Of a stretch of 48,426 nucleotides of DNA, positions 36,598 to 45,573 are shown piece by piece. Within the stretch, counting starts at the first letter, position 1; each line of letters opens with the position of its first letter. The stretch covers positions 1-48,426 of the forward strand of contig CAJTMC010000030.1 of NCBI GenBank assembly GCA_910577115.1, written 5' to 3'. The translations under genes were made by a program, and so were the position numbers. The notes beneath the pieces were generated by a model that saw only the letters and a list, made by a program, of their open reading frames with translations, searched no databases and had not been told where the DNA came from. This DNA comes from an uncultured Lachnospiraceae bacterium (GTDB taxonomy: Bacteria > Bacillota > Clostridia > Lachnospirales > Lachnospiraceae).

Positions 36598-37941
36598 CTA
36601 CCTTATATTAATAATTTTTTCTTCACCCGCAATTGTAAGTTTTACAGTTACAGGTCTATCATTCGTTTGTAATTCTCTAGGCATATTAATTGCAACATGT
36701 AGCGTAGTTGAATCCAGAGCATCCAATCCATCCCACATATAAACTTTATCTATATTTGATCCGCTACTTGTATATAATCCATAATTTTTTGTAAATGCAC
36801 TTCCATCATATTCTACCTCGCAGTTGCCAATTATATCTTCAATTCCCAAAATATCTGTATTGATATTTTTAATCTGAAAAATAATATCTATAAAAGTTTC
36901 ATCATCATCTGCATAATAATACATATAATAACCACTTGTACTATTAGGTAGTAGTTTTGCAGTTATATTAGTTTTTGTGTATGTTACTTCCCATTGCGAT
37001 GTACTAAATGAATCCCCTTGATTAAGTGTTTTCTTCCTATCCTCTTCTTCTTTTGAAAGTTTTGTGTACTCATTATTCGCATTGGTCAATATTGAATAAT
37101 TTGTAACCTTATCCTGTGATTCTTTTGAAAGAGAATTATACATTTTTTGGGCTTCATCTATTTTACTTTTGCTGTCCAACGTAACCATTCCAATCGAATT
37201 AATTAATGATATACAATAATTTACAGCAAGTTGTTCATATTCATTTTCCGCATTTTTCAAATCATCATAATTATCAATCACGGATTTTTCATCATCTGTA
37301 AGTTTATCATATGACTCCCTCGCATCTTTAATTATATCACCTGATTCCAAAGTTACTGTTCCAATAGCAGAAATTCTTGATTTTGTATCCTCAATCGCTA
37401 AATCTGTTATTTTATCTATAGCTGAAATCAGGTAATCGTAGTTCTCCACTAACTTTTTCTGTTCTTCCGAAAGAGCATCATATGATTTTTTTGCCTTATC
37501 TATAATCATTTGACTATCAAGCGTAACCTCTCCAATTTGATCAATAAGATCACTCGTTTCCTCGGCTTTATAATAATTATAAGTTCCCCTTGCCTCTAAT
37601 AGTTCTTTATGATTTACGACATGGCGTTGACATTTTTTAGAAAGTTCATTATACAGTTTTTCTGCTTCATCAATTTTAGAACCACTTTCAATATTCACTT
37701 CACCAATATCTGAAATTGCAATAATTACATAATCTACCTCTTTTTGCTCTGCAGCATTAAGCTTACTAGTCATAACAAATAAGATGCTTCCAAGAACGAG
37801 CAAAGCAATCATTGCTACAATTCCAATCTTTTTAATTGATAATTGTTTTTTTTCCTTTTGAAGCGGATACCCACAATTAGGACACGCTTTTGCGGTATCA
37901 CTAATTTCTTTTCCACATTCAGGGCATTGTATCATCGCCAT
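36598..37941 (-). CDS. Zinc-ribbon membrane protein with four ~60-residue repeats
   Basis: A 447-residue protein with a GGGAGG site ahead of its start. Residues 1-27 hold a zinc ribbon (CPECGK and CPNCGY) and a membrane helix lies near 37-58. Four tandem helical repeats occupy roughly residues 72-300. Each has a core like IGEVTLDS, then DKAKKSYDALSEEQKKLV and NYDYL, as in surface FIVAR-like repeats. A final beta-rich domain (about 310-447, DDDETFIDIIFQIKNINTD) resembles the DUF4352 or telokin-like domains that follow such anchors. Repeats and beta domain are predicted outside the cell. Function unknown; sensing or binding at the envelope is an inference. Confidence 0.75.
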   Translation of the reverse strand: MAMIQCPECGKEISDTAKACPNCGYPLQKEKKQLSIKKIGIVAMIALLVLGSILFVMTSKLNAAEQKEVDYVIIAISDIGEVNIESGSKIDEAEKLYNELSKKCQRHVVNHKELLEARGTYNYYKAEETSDLIDQIGEVTLDSQMIIDKAKKSYDALSEEQKKLVENYDYLISAIDKITDLAIEDTKSRISAIGTVTLESGDIIKDARESYDKLTDDEKSVIDNYDDLKNAENEYEQLAVNYCISLINSIGMVTLDSKSKIDEAQKMYNSLSKESQDKVTNYSILTNANNEYTKLSKEEEDRKKTLNQGDSFSTSQWEVTYTKTNITAKLLPNSTSGYYMYYYADDDETFIDIIFQIKNINTDILGIEDIIGNCEVEYDGSAFTKNYGLYTSSGSNIDKVYMWDGLDALDSTTLHVAINMPRELQTNDRPVTVKLTIAGEEKIINIR

Positions 37942-38252
37942 AACATTGATCCTCCCATAAAATTAAGTTTTTCTATCAATTATACCTTATAAATGAACCA
38001 TTTTCCACATTTTTCTACATAAACCGAAAATCACTAAAAACTTTACAAAAAATGTATTGATAGATTATGCCCTCTGTGTCGCTTTCATAAACAACCTTTA
38101 CTTTTATCTCAATACATGATTTACCCCCCTATACGATAAATTTCACAAAATATCCCCAACAACCGGAAATTTTCTGTTTCATATTTGCCAAAAACAAGCT
38201 ATACTATAATTACAGTTCTATCAAATTTCATAAAAAATACAGGAGGGTAATC
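37942..38252. other. Divergent intergenic region between zinc-ribbon and SDR operons
   Basis: About 310 AT-rich bases without a gene. A TATAAT box lies at 38205-38210, 42 bases before the SDR start, but the -35 region (TATTTG at 17 bp) is poor. It may carry an activator-dependent promoter. No operator or riboswitch was recognised. Confidence 0.4.
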
Positions 38253-39041
38253 ATGAGTGTATATGCAGTGACAGGCGGTTCGAGCGGAATCGGAGCCGCG
38301 GCAGTGGAATTATTGAAAAAGGACGGGCACAAAGTCATCAATATCGACCTAAAGGGCGGCGACATCTGCGCGAACCTTGCGACGCCGGAAGGCAGGCAGG
38401 CGGCGATTGACGGGATTTATGAAAGATGCCCTGACGGGCTGGACGGTATTATCTGTAATGCGGGCGTTTCCGGAAACTGCGGAAATTATGAGCTTGTTAT
38501 TTCATTGAATTATTTCGGAACGGTCAGAATCGCAAGAGGGGTCTATGACCTTCTAAAGAAGAAGCGCGGCAGCGTCGTTGTGACCGTATCAAACACCATC
38601 TCACAGGGAACCGGAAGAATGGATATTGTGGACTTGCTGAACAATGTGGGCGACGAGCAGCGTATCTGCAATATCGTAAAGCCTTTGGATACAACAAACC
38701 AAACAGTCGGACAGTCGATGTATATGGCGACAAAATATGCACTTGCAAGATGGGTGCGCAGGATTTCTTCCTCGTGGGCGGCAAACGGTGTGCGTGTCAA
38801 TGCCGTTGCACCGGGAAATGTGCGCACGCCGATGACGGACAGCTTAAGCGACAAGGCAAGATTTGCAGTGAGCGCGCTCCCAATCCCAACCAGATACGGT
38901 TCCGATGCACTGATGGACCCCGCAGAAATTGCAGAGTCCATGAAGTTCCTTTTATCCGATGCCGCAAGAGGAGTCAATGGCATTATCCTCTTTACGGACG
39001 GCGGAACAGATGCGCTTTTAAATTCTGAAAAAGTATATTAA
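38253..39041 (+). CDS. SDR oxidoreductase of the 3-alpha-HSD/carbonyl reductase type
   Basis: A 262-residue NAD(P)-dependent reductase after a CAGGAGGG site. The glycine motif TGGSSGIG (residues 7-14), CNAG, the catalytic Asn in SLNYFG, a Ser in TVSNTIS and YMATK (Tyr and Lys about 160-164) form a complete SDR active site. Overall pattern and the ~30-residue insertion just before the catalytic Tyr (DIVDLLNNVGDEQRICNIVK) resemble the Comamonas 3-alpha-hydroxysteroid dehydrogenase/carbonyl reductase, and differ from BaiA-type enzymes. The C-terminus VNGIILFTDGGTDALL also fits. A steroid, bile-acid or other carbonyl substrate is possible but not shown. It is followed 16 bp later by an NTF2-like gene and then a SulP transporter. 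Confidence 0.8.
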   Translation: MSVYAVTGGSSGIGAAAVELLKKDGHKVINIDLKGGDICANLATPEGRQAAIDGIYERCPDGLDGIICNAGVSGNCGNYELVISLNYFGTVRIARGVYDLLKKKRGSVVVTVSNTISQGTGRMDIVDLLNNVGDEQRICNIVKPLDTTNQTVGQSMYMATKYALARWVRRISSSWAANGVRVNAVAPGNVRTPMTDSLSDKARFAVSALPIPTRYGSDALMDPAEIAESMKFLLSDAARGVNGIILFTDGGTDALLNSEKVY

Positions 39042-39057
39042 CAGGGGGAGAAAAAGT

Positions 39058-39390
39058 ATGAAAGCGATTGAAAAATATATTGACGCATTACAAAAATGCG
39101 ATAACAAAGGTCTGTCGGAATTATTTGCGGTAGAGGGAAGTCTTTGCGACTACTGCCCAAACAGCTCCGGTCATCACGAATACCATGTTTACGGGCGCGA
39201 GGCGATTGACATGTTTTTTAAAAATAAATTTTCGTTCCGTCAGTATTTGATTTCCAACGCGGAAGTTGTAAACGACGAGCAGGCGGAGTTTATCGCGTCA
39301 ATTGGCGGTTACCATGTTATGGCGATTGCAACCGTAAGAAGGGTGGACGAAAACGGTTTGATTGAACGGCTGACCGTACGTCCGAAATAA
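39058..39390 (+). CDS. NTF2-like / SnoaL-type small protein
   Basis: A 110-residue protein after GGGGGAG. The helix-start MKAIEKYIDALQKCD and the segment GREAIDMFFKNKF then beta strands VMAIATVRR and ERLTVRPK have the NTF2-like cone pattern, which includes ketosteroid isomerases, SnoaL cyclases and scytalone dehydratases. The acid-base Tyr and Asp pair of true ketosteroid isomerases cannot be confirmed by eye. CDYCPN near residue 30 carries two cysteines. Tight linkage with the SDR upstream suggests a shared pathway or use of the same ligand. Confidence 0.6.
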   Translation: MKAIEKYIDALQKCDNKGLSELFAVEGSLCDYCPNSSGHHEYHVYGREAIDMFFKNKFSFRQYLISNAEVVNDEQAEFIASIGGYHVMAIATVRRVDENGLIERLTVRPK

Positions 39391-39397
39391 ATATAGT

Positions 39398-39413
39398 GTC
39401 GCTTGGAAGCGAC
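39398..39413 (+). other. Intercistronic hairpin before the SulP gene
   Basis: A perfect 7-bp stem (GTCGCTT/AAGCGAC) with a two-base loop and no T-run, so it is not a terminator. It lies in the 78-bp gap between the NTF2-like and SulP genes and may protect or separate the two mRNA parts. Confidence 0.5.
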
Positions 39414-39468
39414 GCATTCTCACTAACAAAGCAAACGTTAATTGCAACTACGAAAGGGCAAGGTGGTT

Positions 39469-41589
39469 ATGAAACTCTCTTTTGCACATACCCTAAAGGG
39501 TTATCAAACCCAAAATCTCCCAAAGGATATTATTGCCGGAATAATCATAGCCGCTGTGTCCATTCCGATTGCGATGGGCTATGCGCAGATTGCGGGGCTG
39601 CCCGCAGTCTACGGTCTGTACGGCTCTGTTTTTCCGATTATTTTGTTTGCGCTCTTTTCCACTTCTCCGCAGTTTATCTTTGGCGTGGACGCCGCGCCTG
39701 CGGCGCTGATTGGCGGAGCGCTCTTATCCTTTGAAATCGAATCGCAATCTGCCGAGGCGATTACTGTTGTCCCCGTACTGACATTTTATGTAGCGGCATG
39801 GCTTTTACTGTTTTTCGTGCTTGGGGCGGGAAAGCTTGTTAATTTTATATCAAAACCGGTCATGGGCGGCTTTATCTCCGGTGTTTGTTCTACGGTTATT
39901 TTGATGCAGGTGCCAAAGCTTTTTGGCGGAACGGCGGGGACGGGAGAGCTGTTTGAGCTTTTGGATCATATTATCCGTAATCTTCCTGTTTTTAACCTGC
40001 CTTCCTTTTTGCTTGGCATCGCCACGCTTGTGATTGTGCTGACTTCAAAACGGATTTGCCCGAAATTTCCGATGGCGGTTGTGATGATTGTTTTGGGGGC
40101 GCTTTTTGCTTATTTTGCTCCCGTAGAAAGCATGGGCATCGCCTGTCTTTCGTCTGTGGAACCGGGACTTCCGCGTTTTGCGTTTCCCAATTTTTTATCC
40201 ATCAATTTTACGGACGCAATCGGCGCAAGCCTTTCCGTTGCCGTCGTGATTATGGCGCAGACCTTGCTTGCAGAAAATAATTATGCGCTCAAGCGCGGCT
40301 ATAAGCTCAACGACAATCAGGAAATCCTTGCATTCTCGCTTGGAAATTTCGCGTCTGCATTTACCGGCTGCTGCCCGATTAACGGCTCCGTACCGCGGAC
40401 GGCGATGAACGACCAATACGAGGGCAAGACGCAGCTTACGGGAATTATCGCAGGCATTACCATGATTTTTGTACTGCTTTTTGGCACTGGCTTTATCGGC
40501 TATCTGCCGATTCCTGTTCTTACGGCGGTTGTGATGACGGCGCTGATTGGCGGGCTGGAATTTAAGCTTGCCGCAAAGCTGAAGCGTTCCGGCAAAGGCG
40601 AATTTTACATCTTTATGGGCGCGTTCTTTGCGGTACTTATTTTAGGAACGATAAACGGCGTTCTTGTGGGAATTATTCTCTCGTTCACAGCAGTAATCCT
40701 GCGTGCCTCCAATCCGCCCAGATGCTTTTTGGGTGTGATTCCCGGACATGATAACTTTCACGACCTTTCGCAGTTTAACTACGTTTATCCGATTAAACAG
40801 GTCGTGCTCTATCGGTTTACCAGCGACTTATTTTTTGCAAATGTGGGAATTTTTCAGTCGGATATTGAAAAGAACCTGTCCGATGACACGCGTGCTGTCA
40901 TTGTAGATGCGTCCGGCATCGGAAGTATTGACAGCACTGCGGCGGAGCGCCTGATGCTGTTCTATGAATCGCTTGGCAAACTGGGAATCGCGTTTTATCT
41001 TACGGAGCATGTGGCAGAATTAAATGACCAGATGCGCGCGCTTGGCATCGGCAGCCTGATTCAAAAGGGCGCAGTGCGGCGTACTGTGGAAACGGCGCTT
41101 GCGGACCTCGGAATAGAAAAACCTTATCCGATAAAAGGCGCACAGGCGAGCCATCGTTCGGTTGCGAAAAAACGCGCCGAAAATGCATTACATGAATTTA
41201 TGTGGGCCTACGGTTCGGACTGCGAGGCAGAGATGGAACGGCAAATCCATAAGCAAATCGAAGAATTGGAGAAAACCGGCGATATCGAAACCCTGATTCA
41301 TGGCAGTTGGAATCAGCTTGGCGCGATGGACGAGGACGAATGGCTGGAGCATCTTGAGGCGCATCTTGCGGAGATTGCGCGGATTTCCGGAAAAGACGAA
41401 CATCAGATTGCATTGGAATTTGAACGGCGCAGAGTACGGCTCGGCGAAAAAATTGCCCGCGAGCACCCCAATCTTGCCAAACGGTTTATGGAGCGCCGCG
41501 AGCTGTTAGATGCCCATTTAAAGGAGCATCGTCCTGATGTGTATGAGAAAATTATACGGCTGCGGAAAGAGCTTGACGAGAAGCTTTAA
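39469..41589 (+). CDS. SulP family anion transporter with STAS and C-terminal extension
   Basis: A 706-residue inner-membrane protein. I chose the ATG at 39469 because of the AAGGTGG just upstream. The transport domain (about residues 1-415, 14 helical segments) includes GYQTQNLPKDIIAGIIIAAV and ALPAVYGLYGS-type AGLPAVYGLYGS, plus CCPINGSVPRTAMND. A STAS domain follows (about 440-550, VDASGIGSIDSTAAE). The remaining ~155 residues are highly charged and helical (EMERQIHKQIEELE, later RMERRELLDAHLKEH-type sequence) and go beyond the usual end of SulP proteins (about 550-600 residues). SulP members carry sulfate, bicarbonate, oxalate or similar anions; the substrate is not evident. Third gene of the SDR operon by orientation, although a hairpin and 78 bp intervene. 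Confidence 0.82.
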   Translation: MKLSFAHTLKGYQTQNLPKDIIAGIIIAAVSIPIAMGYAQIAGLPAVYGLYGSVFPIILFALFSTSPQFIFGVDAAPAALIGGALLSFEIESQSAEAITVVPVLTFYVAAWLLLFFVLGAGKLVNFISKPVMGGFISGVCSTVILMQVPKLFGGTAGTGELFELLDHIIRNLPVFNLPSFLLGIATLVIVLTSKRICPKFPMAVVMIVLGALFAYFAPVESMGIACLSSVEPGLPRFAFPNFLSINFTDAIGASLSVAVVIMAQTLLAENNYALKRGYKLNDNQEILAFSLGNFASAFTGCCPINGSVPRTAMNDQYEGKTQLTGIIAGITMIFVLLFGTGFIGYLPIPVLTAVVMTALIGGLEFKLAAKLKRSGKGEFYIFMGAFFAVLILGTINGVLVGIILSFTAVILRASNPPRCFLGVIPGHDNFHDLSQFNYVYPIKQVVLYRFTSDLFFANVGIFQSDIEKNLSDDTRAVIVDASGIGSIDSTAAERLMLFYESLGKLGIAFYLTEHVAELNDQMRALGIGSLIQKGAVRRTVETALADLGIEKPYPIKGAQASHRSVAKKRAENALHEFMWAYGSDCEAEMERQIHKQIEELEKTGDIETLIHGSWNQLGAMDEDEWLEHLEAHLAEIARISGKDEHQIALEFERRRVRLGEKIAREHPNLAKRFMERRELLDAHLKEHRPDVYEKIIRLRKELDEKL

Positions 41590-44500
41590 CTGGTCTGCCA
41601 TTTGACATGGCTTCCGTTTTCATTACGGCTGACCAGCAGTTGATTCTCGATTTCCTGTTTCAGTTCTGTGACGTGTGAGATGATGCCCACAAGTCTTGAG
41701 CCGCCTGCCATTTCCTTTAAGACTTTTACGGCCTGACTTCTCGAATGCTCGTCAAGGGAGCCAAAGCCTTCATCGATGAACATGATGTCAAGATTTAACG
41801 CGGCGGCGTTTTGTTGTATTTGGTCTGCCATACCCAAAGACAGCGCGAGCGCAGCCATGAAGGATTCACCGCCGGAAAGCGTGCGGATTTCGCGCGTTTT
41901 TCCGGTGACGGTGGAGTATACCATTAGGTCAAGTCCTTTGTTGCTTCTTCCCTCGCCAGCCTTGTCCAGCTCAATCATGCGCAGCTCAAACTGCCCTGCC
42001 GACATGTCCTGAAAGCGTCTGTTTGCCGCATAGAGGATTTGCTCCAAATAGTATCTCTGAACATATGTTTCCAAATCCATGCGTCCTCCACTGACATTTC
42101 CCGAAAACAGTTTGTATAATTTTTCGAGTCTGCCGTATTCCGACGCTGCGGCTGTGCATTCTAGGTTGCGCGGTTTTAGCTGTTCATAAACTTTTTGGTT
42201 GTCCTTATAAAGCGTCCTTACCGCATCATACGTTTCACGTGCACTGCGGTATGCCTCCTGTGCCGTTTCCTGCTCCTTTTGCAAAGTGTCCATATCGGGG
42301 CGTTCTTTTCCGGCGACCGCTTTTTCGGCGGCGTCTTTCAGACTCTGTGCCGACGCTTTTTTCTCTCCGTATTTCTGCACCTCTTTTTGAAGCTGTTCCG
42401 GCTCGTCTTTGCGGTGTTTTTCAACAAGCTCCTTCCACTCGGATTCGGATAAATCCTTTTCCTGCAGGATTGCTTCATACGCTTCTTTCTTTTTTGCCGT
42501 ATCCGCAGTTTGTTTCGGAAGCTCCTGCTCATACTGGCGAAGGGAAGCTTCTGTTTCTGCCTTATCTTTTGCGGCTTTTATTGCGGCTTGGGCTGCCTGT
42601 TCCTGTGCTTTCTTTTTTGCGGCATATGCTTTCTGTGCTGCCTGCAATTCTTTTTCGGCTTCTTCCTCAGATGCGTATTTTAATCCTTCTTTCAGGCTCT
42701 CGATTTCCCGTTCGGTGCTCTTTCCTTCTGTGTTTGCCGCCTCTACGGCTTTATGGTGGTTCTCAATCGTTTCACGCAGCTTTTCCTTTTCTTCTGCGGC
42801 ATCGGATAGTAATTTTTCAAGCTTCTGACGCTCTTGTAAGTTTTGCTCAAGTTCTTTTCCCTCTTTTGAAACCGCAGTTTTCCAGTGTTTAAAAATATCT
42901 TCCACTGTTTCGTCCGAAAGCTCCCGACCGACCGAATCGCTGTATGTATTTAGACCTTCGCAACGTTTTAACTTTTCAAGGCTTTCCGCAAACACGCTCT
43001 TTTTTTCTTCCCATGCCGTTACGGCAGCATTCGACAGACCCGCCAAATCAAGCTGCTCTTTGTTGCGTCTGTCAACCTCGTTTTTAATCTCCTCTAAACG
43101 TTCTTCCGAAATATCCTCCGCATCAGCCTCAATTTGATAAGGCGCAGGGTGCTCTATCGCACCGCAGATTGGGCAGGGCTTTCCGTCCTCAAGCCTGTCT
43201 AAAAAGTATTTTGCTTTTGAAGCCATATAGCATTCATTCAATCGCTGATATTCGTTATTTTTCTCCTTATATGCGCTTGCCGCCGCTGCAAAATCTTCCT
43301 GTGCTTTTTGCATCTTGACAGCGCTTTTGGTCAACTCCGACTTTCGTTTTTTCAAACTGGCAACCTCTTCTCCAATCCGCTCTACTTCTGCCTGTTTTCC
43401 CTTCCAAGCCTCATAGATTGCCTCCGCATTTCCAAGCTCTGCGGCTCTTGCCTTGCCGTTGCGCTCCTCGATGTCTAACTCCTCAAGTGACTTGCGGGCA
43501 GCTTCCTCGGCTGTTCTTGCTTTTTTCAGTATATCTTTGCTTTTTTGCAGTTCTTTCTCTGCCTGTCTGATTTTATCAAAGGTCTTTTTTGCCTCCGTAA
43601 CACGCTCCTGAATTTTATGAAAGCTTCCCTGCTCTGTTTCCAATGCGGTCTTTGCCTGCTGTTCTGCCGCGTCCGCCTCATTGACCGTCGCAGTTAATGC
43701 AGGTAACAGTTCTTTCTTTTTTTCGATATTGGCGCTTGTTTCTTCTGCTTTTTTTCCTGCCTCCTCATACTGCCCAAACAACGTTCTGATTTCATAGGCT
43801 GCACGGATATTTTGAATCAGCGCTTTCGTCTGTTCTATCGCATCGCTTGTACGCTCACATTCCTTTAACGTATTTTCGGCGTTTTCTAACTGTGTGAAAT
43901 GTTTCACAAGCTCCTCTGCTCTTGTGTATGCTTCTTTTGTGCGATCTCTTTTTTGTTCCGCCTTTTGATAATGGTCGGCAAGGTTTTTTTGCTCCTCTTC
44001 AAGTCGTTTGCAAAGCGTTGCAAGCTCTTCCATAAACGGTTCCATGTTCGCCAGCGTTCCGCCGGTTATCTGATTTTTTAACACATTCAGGTTTTCTGTG
44101 CATTCATCATTTTCCGGAACCGTCACGCCTAAAGCAATCGCTCTGCATTCTGCCTTAACGCTCTCAAACGCTTTGCTTTTTTCACTCTTGCGTTTTTCTA
44201 ATTCTCTGACAAGCTTTTCAAAAATCTCTGTGTGAAACAGCTTTCGGAAAATCTCTTTTTTCTGCTTTGATTCTTCGCGCAGGATTTTCATAAATTCGCC
44301 CTGTGCAATCATCGCGATTTGCATAAACTGTGCTTTTGTAAGACCTGTGATTTCTTCTATTTTTTTGTTTGTTTCATCAATTGAGGCTGCATATTCCTGT
44401 CCGTTTGGCAGAAACAGAGATACCTTTTCCGTTTCTGCTTTTTCCTTTAGGGTTCCCTTTCCCTCGCCTTTTTCCCGCAGTTTCCGATACGCGGGGATTC

Positions 44501-44783
44501 GCTTGACGGTGTAGGCATTCTCTCCCTCTGCAAACTCCAGCTCTACAAACGGTTCCGCGGAAAGCGCTGCATACTGGCTGCGCAAAATCTCACCCTTCTT
44601 TTCGTTTTCCGTTGAGCTTGCTTTTCCGTATAGCGCAAACACAATCGCGTCAAAAATCGTACTCTTTCCTGCTCCGGTGTCGCCTGTAATCAAAAACAGA
44701 TTTTGATTGGGCTGCGTAAAATCTATCGTTGTCCTGTCCCCATAGGAGCCAAACGCCTCCATAACCAGTCTAATCGGTTTCAT
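41586..44783 (-). CDS. sbcC: SbcC exonuclease subunit (Rad50-like ATPase)
   Basis: A 1065-residue SMC-like ATPase that, with the SbcD nuclease, cleaves hairpin and blocked DNA ends. Walker A GDTGAGKST (about residues 34-42), then long coiled coils, the zinc hook CPICG (about residue 535), the second coiled coil, signature TLSGGESFMAALALSLG (about 965) and Walker B LDIMFIDEGFGSLDE (about 998-1012) are all present. It is full length. Its stop overlaps the convergent SulP gene by four bases. The start is coupled (ATGA) to a short upstream frame, but that frame is not an intact sbcD, which normally lies directly upstream. Confidence 0.93.
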   Translation of the reverse strand: MKPIRLVMEAFGSYGDRTTIDFTQPNQNLFLITGDTGAGKSTIFDAIVFALYGKASSTENEKKGEILRSQYAALSAEPFVELEFAEGENAYTVKRIPAYRKLREKGEGKGTLKEKAETEKVSLFLPNGQEYAASIDETNKKIEEITGLTKAQFMQIAMIAQGEFMKILREESKQKKEIFRKLFHTEIFEKLVRELEKRKSEKSKAFESVKAECRAIALGVTVPENDECTENLNVLKNQITGGTLANMEPFMEELATLCKRLEEEQKNLADHYQKAEQKRDRTKEAYTRAEELVKHFTQLENAENTLKECERTSDAIEQTKALIQNIRAAYEIRTLFGQYEEAGKKAEETSANIEKKKELLPALTATVNEADAAEQQAKTALETEQGSFHKIQERVTEAKKTFDKIRQAEKELQKSKDILKKARTAEEAARKSLEELDIEERNGKARAAELGNAEAIYEAWKGKQAEVERIGEEVASLKKRKSELTKSAVKMQKAQEDFAAAASAYKEKNNEYQRLNECYMASKAKYFLDRLEDGKPCPICGAIEHPAPYQIEADAEDISEERLEEIKNEVDRRNKEQLDLAGLSNAAVTAWEEKKSVFAESLEKLKRCEGLNTYSDSVGRELSDETVEDIFKHWKTAVSKEGKELEQNLQERQKLEKLLSDAAEEKEKLRETIENHHKAVEAANTEGKSTEREIESLKEGLKYASEEEAEKELQAAQKAYAAKKKAQEQAAQAAIKAAKDKAETEASLRQYEQELPKQTADTAKKKEAYEAILQEKDLSESEWKELVEKHRKDEPEQLQKEVQKYGEKKASAQSLKDAAEKAVAGKERPDMDTLQKEQETAQEAYRSARETYDAVRTLYKDNQKVYEQLKPRNLECTAAASEYGRLEKLYKLFSGNVSGGRMDLETYVQRYYLEQILYAANRRFQDMSAGQFELRMIELDKAGEGRSNKGLDLMVYSTVTGKTREIRTLSGGESFMAALALSLGMADQIQQNAAALNLDIMFIDEGFGSLDEHSRSQAVKVLKEMAGGSRLVGIISHVTELKQEIENQLLVSRNENGSHVKWQTS

Positions 44784-44899
44784 TTATATTCTCCTTTCCT
44801 GCGCATTTGCGTCAATGTTCCATTTTCTCCTTTTTCGGAAAAGTGTTCCCCCAATTTGCACTCATCTGACAATTCTTCAAACCGGAAGCTGTCAATGAA
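44780..44899 (-). pseudogene. Short frame coupled to sbcC, possible sbcD remnant
   Basis: A 39-codon frame runs from after a stop beside the reductase gene to a TGA that overlaps the sbcC ATG as ATGA. It reads FIDSFRFEELSDECKL then GEHFSEKGENGT. In typical genomes sbcD ends at exactly this kind of overlap. The ribosome binding site of sbcC (AGGAGA) lies in its last codons. I do not recognise SbcD residues in so short a piece, so the identification rests on position only. Confidence 0.3.
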
Positions 44900-45572
44900 T
44901 CACCTTATAGCGCAATCTGAGATATGAGTCCTCCAAAACCATACACTCCTGTAATTTCAACACTCCTAATTGTGATAATTCATTTTCTGATAGTATAGAT
45001 TTTCCGTCAATCAAGGTGGATGTGTCCTTGCCGCCAATTAAAACAGGGGCGACAACAATATCAATATAATCGAACAGTTTTTCCCGAAGAAACAGCCCGT
45101 TTAATGTGCCGCCGCTTTGTATGGTAATCCTCTGACAGCCAAATTCCGACTTGAGTTTTGCAAGTGCATCTTTCAAAGACAACTCGCTTTGACAGATGAT
45201 ATGAAGGTTGTCCTCATCCACCCCAAATGCCGGATGGCCTGTGTTGGATGTGATCAGCACAAATTCTTTTGACAGGGCACAAAAATAGCGAATACCATGC
45301 TCAGTCAAATGACTGTTGTCAATCACTACAAACGAAACGGGCGTCTTATTCGGTATTTTCTTCGTATTAACGCCTATTTTCGCCTGTACTCTGCCAGAGT
45401 TGAGCGACCACAGGTCCGTTGTCTGTTCTATTTCATAATATTGATGCAGACCTTCCTTCACGCCTGCGATTTTAGGAAAATCTTTGTCGACATCCAAATT
45501 GTCTGTTGCTCCAGTGCTGATTTTCCCGTCTACCGACATAAGCATAAATAACGTTACAATTGGCCTATCCAT
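44892..45572 (-). CDS. RibD C-terminal-type reductase (dihydrofolate reductase family)
   Basis: A 226-residue protein of the RibD_C/DHFR-like fold. The start at 45572 follows TTGGAGG; a longer frame upstream belongs to an overlapping remnant. Typical features are TLFMLMSVDGKIST at the N-terminus, SLNSGRVQAKIG, and the conserved glycine-rich QSGGTLNGLFLREKLFDYI (about residue 168) followed by VVAPVLIGGKDTSTL. The family reduces pyrimidinones or related heterocycles with NADPH. It lacks the RibD deaminase half and lies outside a rib operon, so its substrate may not be riboflavin-related. It lies between sbcC and the integrative element, and replaces the expected position of sbcD. Confidence 0.8.
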   Translation of the reverse strand: MDRPIVTLFMLMSVDGKISTGATDNLDVDKDFPKIAGVKEGLHQYYEIEQTTDLWSLNSGRVQAKIGVNTKKIPNKTPVSFVVIDNSHLTEHGIRYFCALSKEFVLITSNTGHPAFGVDEDNLHIICQSELSLKDALAKLKSEFGCQRITIQSGGTLNGLFLREKLFDYIDIVVAPVLIGGKDTSTLIDGKSILSENELSQLGVLKLQECMVLEDSYLRLRYKVIH

Positions 45573-45573
45573 T

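Noticed and set aside
42239..42892. 217-codon plus-strand open frame opposite sbcC
   Set aside because: It lies opposite the coiled coil of sbcC; its Leu/Pro/Arg-rich sequence is an artefact of the reverse strand of Lys/Glu/Ala codons.
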